Below are positions 26,946 to 35,112 of a stretch of 64,000 nucleotides of DNA, one piece after another. Below the pieces are notes generated by a model. The model saw nothing but the letters and a program-made list of their open reading frames with translations, did no database searches and was not told where the DNA came from. The stretch is from Phocaeicola sartorii JCM 17136 = DSM 21941. GTDB taxonomy: Bacteria; Bacteroidota; Bacteroidia; Bacteroidales; Bacteroidaceae. Every line of letters starts with the position of its first letter. The first letter of the stretch is position 1. Position numbers and translations under genes: made by a program. The stretch covers positions 62,001 to 126,000 of the forward strand of contig NZ_BAKM01000003.1 in assembly GCF_000614185.1 (NCBI RefSeq), written 5' to 3'.

Positions 26946-27575
26946 TTACCAGTAACGCTGGTCGTGTGTCCCGTACAGGGCAAGCACCCGCTGGGAATCC
27001 CCCTTCTTCTTGCTGCGCAGGTACGATATGCCGATATTCTTTCGGGTATAGTACCATGTCAGGTTCTTGTATTCCAGCACTTCGCCATATATCCGGTTGA
27101 TGATGTCCAGCCGTTCCTTGTCGGTCATCGAGAGTCCGGTAGCCGTGGTCACTTCCTTCAAGTCCAGCAGCAGGTTGCTGCTTTCTTCAAGCAACCGGTT
27201 ATACCCGAAAGCAATGGCCGAGAGTTCTTCCACGGTAAAATTCGGGTCGCCCATCATCGTATTGAAATTAGTCACGTAAATATCGCTGATGTCACCTACC
27301 AGAAGGATAGTCTGTTGTACCTTGCGTGCCCCTTTTACGAGATCGTGTACAGATTTCAAAGCGTCGTAGTAGGCCTTTCCCTGCTGGTAAATCTTTACAG
27401 TCTCCTGAAAGTTACTTCACATGTTCTGTGCCGTTGTGGAAGTCTGTACAATTTCATTGGCCGAGTTTACAATGCCTTGAGCAAGGTTCGTAGGGTCTAT
27501 CACTGCCCATTGTGCTTTGCTTGTCACCGAAAGGGACAGTAGTGCCATGAATAAAATTATCATTCTCTTTTTCAT
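26946..27575 (-). CDS. traI: Conjugal transfer protein TraI (DUF4141), with one in-frame TGA
   Basis: The signal peptide (MKKRMIILFMALLSLSVTSKAQ) and TNLAQGIVNSANEIV region are followed by a TGA at 27417-27419 (residue 53, TAQNM[TGA]SNFQETVKIYQQGKAYYD), then the DUF4141 helical part (LVKGARKVQQTILLVGDIS) to RYW-TAA. The two halves are in one frame and together match the family's expected about 209 residues. Periplasmic transfer component with probable coiled-coil structure. Three other Trp codons are TGG. Confidence 0.85.
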
Positions 27576-27579
27576 GCGT

Positions 27580-27986
27580 CTATCTCCTTTCTTTGGTAAG
27601 TAAATACCGGCTGTCGTCATCACGGGCAAACAGTCCGTAACAGCCGAACAGCAATACCTCGCTTCCGCTGAAATACCCGATACATCCGGCATCCTTGTTC
27701 CCGTGCAGGAAAAGGTCGTCCCCTTTCCGAAGCGGGATATTGATTTCGGTATAACTCATTTCTCCGGCGAACAGCGTAGCTTGTATCCCTTGAATCCGTC
27801 CGTCACATGGTTGGATTTACGGATTGTCAGCGTGGAGCCGCCTTCCTTGTTCATTCAGTGACCGCAGATGCGGTCGTGTTCCAGTTCCTTCTTCATTTCC
27901 CCGATCAGGTTCAGCAGATCCAGATTGGTCAGGGTCGCATCTCCGAGTGCTTCCCTGCATTGGCTTAATAAATCTTTCTTACTCAT
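27580..27986 (-). CDS. traH: TraH-position DUF3876-like protein, with one in-frame TGA and a frameshift
   Basis: MSKKDLLSQCREALGDATLT starts a helical N-terminus. A TGA at 27855-27857 (residue 44, ICGH[TGA]MNKEGGSTLTI) occupies the Trp of the G-x-W motif seen in DUF3876 proteins. One missing G in the CCC/GGG run at 27787-27789 moves the frame, after which IQATLFAGEMSYTEINIPL leads to a TAG at 27580. Repaired length is about 135 residues. Located between traG and traI as expected. Small size makes the family call less certain. Confidence 0.65.
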
Positions 27987-28008
27987 TGTTGTCTATAGCT
28001 TAATATGG

Positions 28009-30513
28009 TTACTTGTTTTCCTGCCGTTTGCTTTCGGCAAGTTGTTTGATAGCCAGTTCGATGTTTCCGCCCAGCTTTTCCGTAAGGCGGGTAAGTTCCA
28101 GTTTCTCAGTCTCTTCGGTGGTGTAGCAAAGGTACTCTTCAGCCGAAACTTCTGTCGCATATACCGCACTTTGCGTACCGCCAAGCCCAATCCAGACCTC
28201 TTTATAAAGGCGGTTCGCTGCATTGGCAAGATTGATAGAAAGTATCTGGCTGCGTTCCTTGTCCGTCAGGCCGAGCAGGTTCTGTATCTGGTCGAATTTG
28301 TTCTGATACTTCCGCTGGTCAAGCAGTATTTTGCAGTCGCTGTTGTTGATAATCGTCTCTTTCACAACGGGGGAAGAGATTATATCATCCACTTCCTGCG
28401 TCACTACAACCGCCTCTCCGTAAAACTTTCTGACTGTTTTAAAAAGATAACGGATGTAGTTTGCCATACCTTCCTTGGCGATTGCCTTTCATGCTTCCTC
28501 AATCAGTATCATCTTGCGGATACCTTGCAAACGTCTCATTTTATTTATAAACGTCTCCATGATAATGATGGTGACAACCGGAAAGAGGATTGGATTATCT
28601 TTCACAACATCCAACTCAAATACAATAAACCGTTTGTTCAGTAAATCCAGTTCCTTGTCCGAGTTCAGCAGATACCCGTATTCACCGTTCTTATAATAAG
28701 GTTCCAGCACGTTCAGAAAACCGTCCACATCAAAGTCCTTCTCCCGCACGTTCTTGTCTGCCAGTATCTTGCGGTAGTCCTTCCTTACAAAGTCATAGAA
28801 CGAGTTGAAGTTCGGCTTTATCTTCCGGTTCTTCTTTATCTTTTCGATATACAGGCTGACCGCATTCGAGAGCGCCACCTCTTCCGAACGTCGGGGCGGT
28901 TCGTCCTCCCTTTTCCAAAGGGTGAGTATCAGTGTCTTGATGCTGTCCCGCTTCTCGATGTCATACCGGTAATCCTCCGTGAAAAACGGATTGAAAGAAA
29001 TCGGATCATTTTCCTTGTATGTAAAATAAATCCCGTCATCCCCTCCGGTCTTCTGATGTATCAGGTCACAGAGTCCCTTGTATGAATTTCCGGTGTCCAC
29101 CAGCAGGATATGCGTCCCTTGTTCCCAGTACTGTCTCACAAGATGGTTGGTAAAGAAACTCTTTCCGCTGCCTGACGGGCCAAGTATGAACTTGTTTCTG
29201 TTGGTCACCACCCCTTTTTTCATGGGTAAATCCGATATGTCGAGGAAGACGGGCTTTCCCGTCAGCCTGTCCACCATGCGGATGCCGAAGGGAGAGAGCG
29301 AGTTCCGGTAACAGGTTTCAGCCGTGAAGAAACAGAGCGCCTGCCCGGTAAACGTGTAGAACGTCTCTTCGGCCGGAAAGTCCGCTTCATTTCCCGGTAT
29401 ACCCGCCCAATAGAGAGCCGGAAGATCGGTCGTGTTATGGTGCGGAGTACATTCCATCAATGCCAGTGCGCTTCCCACATCGTTCTTCACCCTGCGGAGT
29501 TCGTCCCCGTTTTCCGCCCATGCGATGATGTTGCAATGGCAGCGCACCGACTGCAATCCATTGGTATGCGCTTCATTCAGGTATTCGTCCAGCCACTCCT
29601 TGTTGATCTGGTTGCTGCGGCTGTACCGGGAAAGCGACTGCATGTTCTTTGCCGCCTTCTCGAAACGGGAAAGGTTTTCGTTACTGTCGTCTATGAATAT
29701 CCACTGGTTGTAGATATGGTCGCAGGGCAGCATCACGCCTACGGGTGCGGCATAACTCAGGCGGCAGTCCGAGCGGTCTGTCGAGAGGCGTTCGTACCGC
29801 CCGTCCGTCCTTACCTTTCCCGGCAGGTCATCGAGGTCGGAAAGTGTATGCAGGCAGAGCCGCTTGTCACCGATACGCATTTCGTCCGGATTCAATTGCA
29901 TATCCTGCAACATGGTAGTTCCGTCTGCCGAGAGCGTAAGGTACCGTTCGATAATACCCGGTTCGTTTTCCGTTCCCGTAATCTCTTCCGTAGTCAGCCG
30001 TTCCAGCCTGACAAGCCCGCTGTCATTGACGATACTTTCAAACTGTCCCACCGCTTCCATGAAACGCTCCACCGTTTCCTTGTCCCTTATCTCCTTCGGA
30101 ACCAGAAAACCACGGCAGAGCGTGTTCCAGTTGCTTTGCTGCCGGGAGCGCTCTTTGGTGGTCTTGGTGAGGAACAGGTAGCAGGCGTGGTGCAGGTAGG
30201 GACGTTCGTTGAAGTGGCGTTCAAAACTGCGGGAGAGAAAGCTGAGTTCGTCCCGGCGGATGTCCGGCTCGTATTTCTCCGTGATGAAAATATCCTGTTT
30301 GTGCAGGATTGAATAGTTCGGCAACACCTTGATTGCCTTCGCTCATGTGGCGTGCATCGCCTCATATTCTGCGGATGATACCGAAAATACTTCCGGCAGT
30401 GTGACCCGGAAAGCGGCCGTGATGTCGGCGTCCTTGCTGACGATGCAGCCGTGTTCCACCGCCATGATGGGAAACTTGCTTTCCAGTGTGGATGCTTTTA
30501 ATATACTTCTCAT
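28009..30513 (-). CDS. traG: Conjugation ATPase TraG (VirB4 family), with two in-frame TGA codons
   Basis: 834 residues in one frame if two TGA codons are read through. TGA-1 (30343-30345, residue 57) is in MHAT[TGA]AKAIKVLPNYS, where TraG has Trp. TGA-2 (28489-28491, residue 675) is in the Walker B region ILIEEA[TGA]KAIAKEGMANY, an invariant EEAWKAIA in this family. Walker A GPSGSGKS lies at about residues 445-452. The remaining eight Trp are TGG and the stop is TAA. It powers assembly and substrate transport of the type IV channel at the inner membrane. Stopping at TGA-2 would remove the catalytic context and the last 160 residues. Confidence 0.93.
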
Positions 30514-30516
30514 AAT

Positions 30517-30836
30517 TTACGATTGTTGTTTGTTGATCAGACGTGTGATACGTTTTCGTGAGAGGATTCTCCGGGGATGCTGCCGGGCCGCGAACAGCTT
30601 CATCAGCCGTGGCTGCCGTATTTACGGTTCAGCGTAAAGGTCAGCCATACCAGTATCGTAGCCGCCGATACTCCGAAACCGATGCAGATTCACTGTCCGA
30701 CGCCTGCCATATACATGATGACGAACATCACGAATACGGCAAGCAGGCCGGCGGCGAAAATAAACAGGTATTGTGCCCGGAGTCCTTTGAACTCAACTTC
30801 ACGGCCCACCCCTTTATTTATTTCAAAATCAGCCAT
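30517..30836 (-). CDS. traF: Conjugal transfer protein TraF (DUF4133, VirB3-like), with one in-frame TGA and a frameshift
   Basis: MADFEINKGVGREVEFKGL is the DUF4133 opening. Two membrane helices follow (YLFIFAAGLLAVFVMFVIMY; ICIGFGVSAATILVWLTF). A TGA at 30690-30692 (residue 49) occurs in AGVGQ[TGA]ICIGFG, where the family has Trp. Near 30606 the reading GGCTGATG lacks one C; restoring it gives GSHGLMKLFAARQHPRRIL and a TAA at 30517, for 106 residues. It ends three bases before the traG start. Inner-membrane partner of the TraG ATPase. Confidence 0.88.
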
Positions 30837-30859
30837 AAGTTATTGTCTTTTTTATGTTT

Positions 30860-31159
30860 TTAGAGGAAGAACGACCTCAGAATGGTGGCGGCGACTATCA
30901 GAAAGATACAGGCTCCGAACCACGAACTGGCAGTTTTACTCGTGTCGGGGTCGCCCGAACTGAACTTCTGATATACCTTGATTCCACCGACGAGGCCGAT
31001 TACAGCACCGATTGCATAAATCAGTTTTGTGCCGGGATCGAAATATCCGGTCACGAGTTGTGTCGCTTCGGTGATACCTGCCTGCCCGTTTCCTTGTGCT
31101 ATTGCCGCACTTGCCGCCGCAACAGCGGCCAGCATCATAATCAATCTTTTCTTTTTCAT
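30860..31159 (-). CDS. traE: Conjugal transfer protein TraE (DUF4134, VirB2-like), 99 aa
   Basis: A signal/anchor segment (LIMMLAAVAAASAAIAQ) is followed by a short loop and two hydrophobic helices (YAIGAVIGLVGGIKVYQ; WFGACIFLIVAATILRSF), the pilin-like DUF4134 architecture. It is intact with TGG for its single Trp and stop TAA. It lies downstream of the leader-peptide cluster and 23 bases before traF. Confidence 0.9.
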   Translation of the reverse strand: MKKKRLIMMLAAVAAASAAIAQGNGQAGITEATQLVTGYFDPGTKLIYAIGAVIGLVGGIKVYQKFSSGDPDTSKTASSWFGACIFLIVAATILRSFFL

Positions 31160-31279
31160 TTATTTCCGTGATTTTTAAAATGATTAAAAAAGCCACGGCC
31201 TGCCCCTTTCACTATCCCCATAAGGCAGCCCGCAGCCGCTTATGGTTTATTGATTCAGGGGGTAAGTTCCGGCCGGAAA

Positions 31280-31309
31280 TCAGCCGGAGTCATAATATGC
31301 CATTTGCAT
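31280..31309 (-). CDS. Leader-like peptide 3 (MQMAYYDSG)
   Basis: Nine codons ending GGC TGA T. The stop overlaps an inverted repeat (TCCGGC with GCCGGA). If TGA is read as Trp it continues WFPAGTYPLNQ to TAA. It is the same length and has the same C-terminal YYDSG as leader 2. Confidence 0.45.
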   Translation of the reverse strand: MQMAYYDSG

Positions 31310-31369
31310 TGTCACTTGATTTGGTGGTGAAACATTCTTGTTAATTCTCTCTTGAAAGCGGGATGCGGA

Positions 31370-31399
31370 TCATCCCGAATCATAATAGCTTTTTGTCAT
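31370..31399 (-). CDS. Leader-like peptide 2 (MTKSYYDSG)
   Basis: Nine codons ending GGA TGA T within a CGGGAT/ATCCCG hairpin. Reading TGA as Trp fuses it in frame to leader 3, giving one 50-codon ORF without TAA or TAG. Confidence 0.45.
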   Translation of the reverse strand: MTKSYYDSG

Positions 31400-31579
31400 T
31401 GCCACTGTCGTTTTATGGATAAGTTAATGGAATGATTGTCTCTCTGGGAGTTAATAGGTTTCCCCTTATGACGGGAAACCACCGTTTGTCAACTTGAATC
31501 GAAATACGTCATAAACATGGATGATACGTTTTATTGTTGGTTTTCTACCGAATCTCTCTCTTTATAGTGATACGGGCCA

Positions 31580-31609
31580 TCAACCCGTATCAAAATAACC
31601 TCTTGCCAT
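31580..31609 (-). CDS. Leader-like peptide 1 (MARGYFDTG)
   Basis: Nine codons ending GGT TGA T, with an unusually strong ribosome site (AGGAGG, six bases before the ATG, just after the traD stop). The stop lies in a GATACGGG/CCCGTATC hairpin. Reading TGA as Trp extends it by six residues (WWPVSL) to TAA. Confidence 0.5.
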   Translation of the reverse strand: MARGYFDTG

Positions 31610-31631
31610 TGTTACCTCCTTTTTTAATTGG

Positions 31632-32564
31632 TTAGTCACTGTCCGGAGCAGCCTCATTCAAATGTTCGGCTTCATCCAGAAATTTGTTGATACGGCTGTC
31701 GCTGCCATTGATGCTTTCCAGTATCGAACGTTCAATCTGCGTATCTTTGATATGGTGGATTGCCCTTAAAAGGGACAATCGTTTGTCTGTCGGAATATCC
31801 TTGCCATTGCAGAGGTCGATAATCAGGTCAATCTCTTCCGGCCCGATACCGGCTGCACTGCCCAGATAATCTTCACGGGCACAGTTCAAATCTTCCAGTC
31901 CCTCGTTCAACTCGTCGGTATCCACGTCGTCACCGTTTTCAGTCTGTCCCTTATTATCCTCAAGCCTGCCGGAACTGTCGGCCTCAAAAGCCCGCCACTC
32001 TTCCACGCGCTTGTCCCGGAACAAATCCGGGATGCGCTCAGGCGGCACTTGTACAGCCTTCTGCGTCATTGTTTCCTCGGTTCTGTCAGCAAAAGTAGAG
32101 GCATTTTCCTTACCTGCAATAGCCCCGGAACCGATGGCGTTTATTGGCGGCTGTTGGCGTGTACCATAGCTTTTTGTAACGACAAGGCTGTCCGTTTCAG
32201 GTTGTTTTTGGGGTGGTTTTTCCATATTTTTGCCTTCTGCTTTTTTCTTAGCTTCTACCTTTTCGTCATCCTTCATTTCCGCTTTTGCAGTCGGAATATT
32301 CCTCTTTTCAGACTCCGATACCACCGGAACCTCTTTCTTTTCCGTTTTCCCTTTCGTGCGCCTGCGTCCTTTCTTCTGTTCCTCCTTTACCGGATCGAAC
32401 CATCCGGCTATGCTCCGCAAGGTTTTTGCCATGCGGCGGCGTGCCTTACCGAAACATATTTCGCCAAGCTGTCCTCTGAACAGGAACTTGTCCATGAACA
32501 GATAGGCGAACAGCAACCAGAAGAGAACGATTCCGGCTTCATAGTAACCTGATTGTATATCCAT
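31632..32564 (-). CDS. traD: TraD-position protein (DUF4122-like), 310 aa
   Basis: An N-terminal membrane helix (YYEAGIVLFWLLFAYLFMDKF) is followed by a basic stretch, a long low-complexity Lys/Glu-rich linker and an acidic C-terminal helical domain (GIGPEEIDLIIDLCNGKDIP). This is the pattern of the small membrane protein between the DUF3408 gene and traE in Bacteroidetes ICEs. It contains TGG Trp codons only and stops in TAA. It includes one copy of a 20-bp direct repeat (32140-32159). Confidence 0.7.
   Translation of the reverse strand: MDIQSGYYEAGIVLFWLLFAYLFMDKFLFRGQLGEICFGKARRRMAKTLRSIAGWFDPVKEEQKKGRRRTKGKTEKKEVPVVSESEKRNIPTAKAEMKDDEKVEAKKKAEGKNMEKPPQKQPETDSLVVTKSYGTRQQPPINAIGSGAIAGKENASTFADRTEETMTQKAVQVPPERIPDLFRDKRVEEWRAFEADSSGRLEDNKGQTENGDDVDTDELNEGLEDLNCAREDYLGSAAGIGPEEIDLIIDLCNGKDIPTDKRLSLLRAIHHIKDTQIERSILESINGSDSRINKFLDEAEHLNEAAPDSD
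32140..32159. repeat. 20-bp direct repeat, copy A (inside traD)
   Basis: TTTATTGGCGGCTGTTGGCG is identical to 34399-34418, 2.26 kb away in the non-coding mob leader. Here it lies in the traD coding region. Confidence 0.7.
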
Positions 32565-32567
32565 AAC

Positions 32568-33110
32568 CTAAAATATTTTGTTATAACTCTTTTGGAGATA
32601 AGTCTTCACCTCATCCGCATGTTTCTCAAAATGTTCTTTCAATACATTGTCTATGTAGTTTCCTACCGTCAACTGCCGTTTTCCGGCAATGCCCACGATG
32701 ACCGATATCTTTTGGTGCAGTTCCTTGTCTATATATACCCCCTGTCTGCCTTCGCATTTATAGGGTGTGAGGAACTTACGGATAAAGTCAGCCAGTGTCG
32801 TGCGAATCGTTTTCGGTGACGGTCTGTCCGTAACGACTTCCGAACAGTTGGTATCATCTGCACCGGAAATATCCCGGACTATTTCATTTGTACCATTATC
32901 CACTGTTTCGTTCACATCGTTAACTGCCGTTTCGTCCACACTATTAACCTTTTTACCCTTCTCATCGAATAAGGCGTTTTCTCTTTTACCGCAGGTCTCT
33001 CCGGTAACGGAAAGGACCGGAGATAAGGCAGGTTCCGAAGGCACACCCGCCATTAAGCTACGCAGGTACGCTTCATCCACCGGATTCTGTCTGCTTGTTT
33101 TCTTTGCCAT
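32568..33110 (-). CDS. DUF3408-family conjugation protein (TraB/TraC position), 180 aa
   Basis: A disordered acidic N-terminal half is followed by the DUF3408 core (IRKFLTPYKCEGRQGVYIDK; HQKISVIVGIAGKRQLTVGN; YIDNVLKEHF), which resembles ribbon-helix-helix-like accessory proteins. No Trp codon occurs in it, so it cannot test the TGA reading. Stop TAG. Two bases separate it from traA. Probably part of relaxosome or partition function with the ParA-like TraA. Confidence 0.8.
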   Translation of the reverse strand: MAKKTSRQNPVDEAYLRSLMAGVPSEPALSPVLSVTGETCGKRENALFDEKGKKVNSVDETAVNDVNETVDNGTNEIVRDISGADDTNCSEVVTDRPSPKTIRTTLADFIRKFLTPYKCEGRQGVYIDKELHQKISVIVGIAGKRQLTVGNYIDNVLKEHFEKHADEVKTYLQKSYNKIF

Positions 33111-33112
33111 GA

Positions 33113-33883
33113 CTATTCGGTTTTAAGTACAGATATGATTTCATCCATGAACGTATCGAAGCCGCACTCTCTGGTGAAGGCCGCATCGGGAGCGAACAGC
33201 GTACTCCGGTAAACGGGGCCGCCGGTAACGGACAAGTCTTTGGTAAAGTTGCTGCGCACTGGAATACGTGTTCCAAGGCAGTCCAGCCCTAACAGGGAGA
33301 AGCCTTGTTGATACACATCATACAAGGTCGTGCGCTCCCTGCGGTCAACCATGTTCCAGAACAGATGAAGACTTTTCAGGGAGGACACGCCGGTCTTTAT
33401 CAGCCGGTCATTAATGGTGGTCGCAAAGTTCAGCGTACTTTCCAGCACAAGACGGTCTGCCTTTATCGGCACGAACAGATAATCGAGCGCACTGATTGCG
33501 GCTATCACCCCGTCACTGCCCATTGTGCCGGGCAAGTCGAACAGTACAATATCATAATGCGTATCCGCTTTCCCTTCAAATGCCCTTCACTCCGCCATGC
33601 AATCAGCCGGGTTACTACCGATGACCGGATAAGCCTTTTTCTTCAATCGTCCGGCCTGCTCTACCAAGAGGTTCTGATAAACAGGTGTGGTCTTCACCAC
33701 TTCTATATCCCGTTTTTTCTGTTTGATAATCGAATGTTGCGGATAGTCGCAATCCATCACTGCCACGTTCAACTCTTTCACATAATGCAGTCACGATGCC
33801 GCATAAATGGTGAATGTTGATTTACCCACACCGCCCTTTTGGGAGGCGAACGAAACGAATACTGTTTTCTGTCTCTTTTCCAT
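33113..33883 (-). CDS. traA: ParA-like conjugation protein TraA, with two in-frame TGA codons
   Basis: Residues 1-30 hold the deviant Walker A QKGGVGKST. TGA-1 (33791-33793, residue 31) sits in YAAS[TGA]LHYVKELNVAVMDCD, and TGA-2 (33587-33589, residue 99) in DCMAE[TGA]RAFEGKADTHYD. Walker A', switch I and the FDLPGTMGSDG motif are then in one frame to a TAG at 33113, giving 256 residues. In the standard code it would be three fragments, none a complete ATPase. It is the first gene of the leftward tra operon. Probably positions the element or the transfer apparatus. Confidence 0.88.
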
Positions 33884-33899
33884 TGTTACCTAATTTAAG

Positions 33900-34350
33900 T
33901 GAATAATTTGATATATTGATAATTAAGCAGATAGACATCTATCCGCTTATTCGTTCTGTCATTTCATTATCCGCTTAGCTTTATAGTTATATAGTTACTT
34001 AGCTATAAAGCTATCTGTCTATTTAGCTATATACTTACATAGCTATAATTATATAGCTATTTATCTATCCGGCTATATAGCTATCTGGTTGTCTGCATAA
34101 ATATTCGGCTAATAGTCCATTTATCTGAATAACGGTGTATCCGAATATCCACTTGCTTGTCTATACATTTTTATAAATGTATAGCTGCATAAGCGGATAT
34201 ATAGCTTTATGAATGCTTGTCTGAAAACATACTTAATCAAATGGCTATTCAGATAGAAAGCTATTCAGATAGAAAACCGTCCGGATAGCTATCCTGATAA
34301 CTACCTTTTTATCTATCTAAATAAGTAGCTGAATAGCTATCCGGCTGCAA
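33900..34350. repeat. AGCTAT-rich repeat tract between the tra and mob operons
   Basis: About 450 bases made of irregular copies of AGCTATNTAGCT, TAGCTATC and CTATCCGG-like words, roughly every 10-20 bases, on both strands because the core AGCT is palindromic. A perfect tandem GCTATTCAGATAGAAA pair lies near 34243-34275. No ORF is supported. Position between divergent tra and mob operons suggests an iterated protein-binding region (relaxosome, ParA/TraB or regulator). Confidence 0.6.
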
Positions 34351-34398
34351 ATAAACCTCAAAAAGAGCATCCGTAATGTACGTGTGGTTTCAAAGTCA

Positions 34399-34418
34399 TT
34401 TATTGGCGGCTGTTGGCG
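34399..34418. repeat. 20-bp direct repeat, copy B (mob leader)
   Basis: Identical to 32140-32159. Here it is outside any gene, 36 bases before the putative mob promoter. Confidence 0.7.
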
Positions 34419-34453
34419 GGATACCGGGTAATAGCCATACCGAAAAAACTATC

Positions 34454-34461
34454 TACCTTTG
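34454..34461 (+). promoter_or_regulatory. -7 box for the mob operon
   Basis: TACCTTTG fits TAnnTTTG and is about 213 bases before the mobA ATG, with a hairpin-rich leader in between. Confidence 0.45.
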
Positions 34462-34481
34462 TCGCCGGGAGAGCGCAGCCC

Positions 34482-34606
34482 GTTCTCGAAAAGAGAACGT
34501 CAAACAAATCCTTCAGACCTTTAATCCGGCTCAGCCGGATTTTAATATGCGTCAGCATATAGCGAGGTGTACTTTCAGCGGTTGAAAATATTTCCACCCG
34601 CTGAAA
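34482..34606 (+). promoter_or_regulatory. Hairpin-rich mob leader, candidate oriT region
   Basis: Successive inverted repeats: GTTCTC/GAGAAC (34482-34498), AATCCGGCT/AGCCGGATT (about 34522-34540), TATGC/GCATA (about 34546-34560) and CTTTCAGCGG/CCGCTGAAAG (about 34571-34606). They lie directly upstream of mobA, where related ICEs place oriT. Nick site not identified. Confidence 0.45.
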
Positions 34607-34673
34607 GTCTCTCCCCGAAAGTTCTTTCGTGGATGTCAGTTCTCCTAAGTCGAACTTCCTAAATTATTCATGT

Positions 34674-35108
34674 ATGAAAGATGAAACAAGAATCCGTGGC
34701 GCCGCAGGGCGCAAGGTGCTGGCAGACCCGCGCACGCACCGCTATTACCTCTGTCTCAATGACGGAGAGAACGAAAAGTTTATCTCCATGTTCGAGCAAT
34801 CGGGCATGAAAAACAAAGCCGAATTTATCTTCGCCCGTATCTTCGGTTGAGAGTTCAAGGTAGTGAAGATTGATAAGGAAGCGCAGGAATATTATGCCCA
34901 GCTCACCGCTTTCTATCAGCAGTTCCGACGCATCGGGAACAACTATAACCAATGTGTAAAGACCATCCATACCATTTACGGGGAGAAGAAATCGCTTGCG
35001 TTTCTCTACAAACTCGCTGAAGAAACCCGTAAACTGGAAGAAGTATGCAGGCAGGTTATCGAACTTACAAAGCGATACGAAAAGGAGTATCTCACTAAAA
35101 AGGAATAA
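34674..35108 (+). CDS. mobA: Mobilization accessory protein MobA (MobC-like), with one in-frame TGA
   Basis: MKDETRIRGAAGRKVLADPR opens a small ribbon-helix-helix-like relaxosome protein. A TGA at 34848-34850 (residue 59) lies in FARIFG[TGA]EFKVVKIDKEAQEYY. The rest continues in the same frame (QFRRIGNNYNQCVKTIHTIYG), the conserved relaxosome motif, to TAA, for 144 residues. Standard-code reading would give a 58-residue stub. It precedes mobB by four bases. Confidence 0.85.
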
Positions 35109-35112
35109 CGTC

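Larger units (their letters stand above)
31160..31631 (-). promoter_or_regulatory. 472-base traD-traE gap with three hairpin-linked leader peptides
   Basis: The gap holds no conventional gene but three related units at 31580-31609, 31370-31399 and 31280-31309 (reverse strand). Each has a nine-codon ORF preceded by an A-rich/GTRACA-like sequence, and each stop codon lies in a GC-rich hairpin (for example GATACGGG/CCCGTATC around 31563-31592). Start-to-start distances are 210 and 90 bases, all in one frame. It probably controls traE and downstream genes. Confidence 0.55.

Noticed and set aside
29437-30312. 291-residue forward ORF opposite traG
   Set aside because: It is the antisense shadow of traG, with unnatural composition and no family resemblance.
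33900-34350. AGCTAT tract as a CRISPR array
   Set aside because: The words are short and irregular with no constant-length unique spacers and no cas genes nearby.
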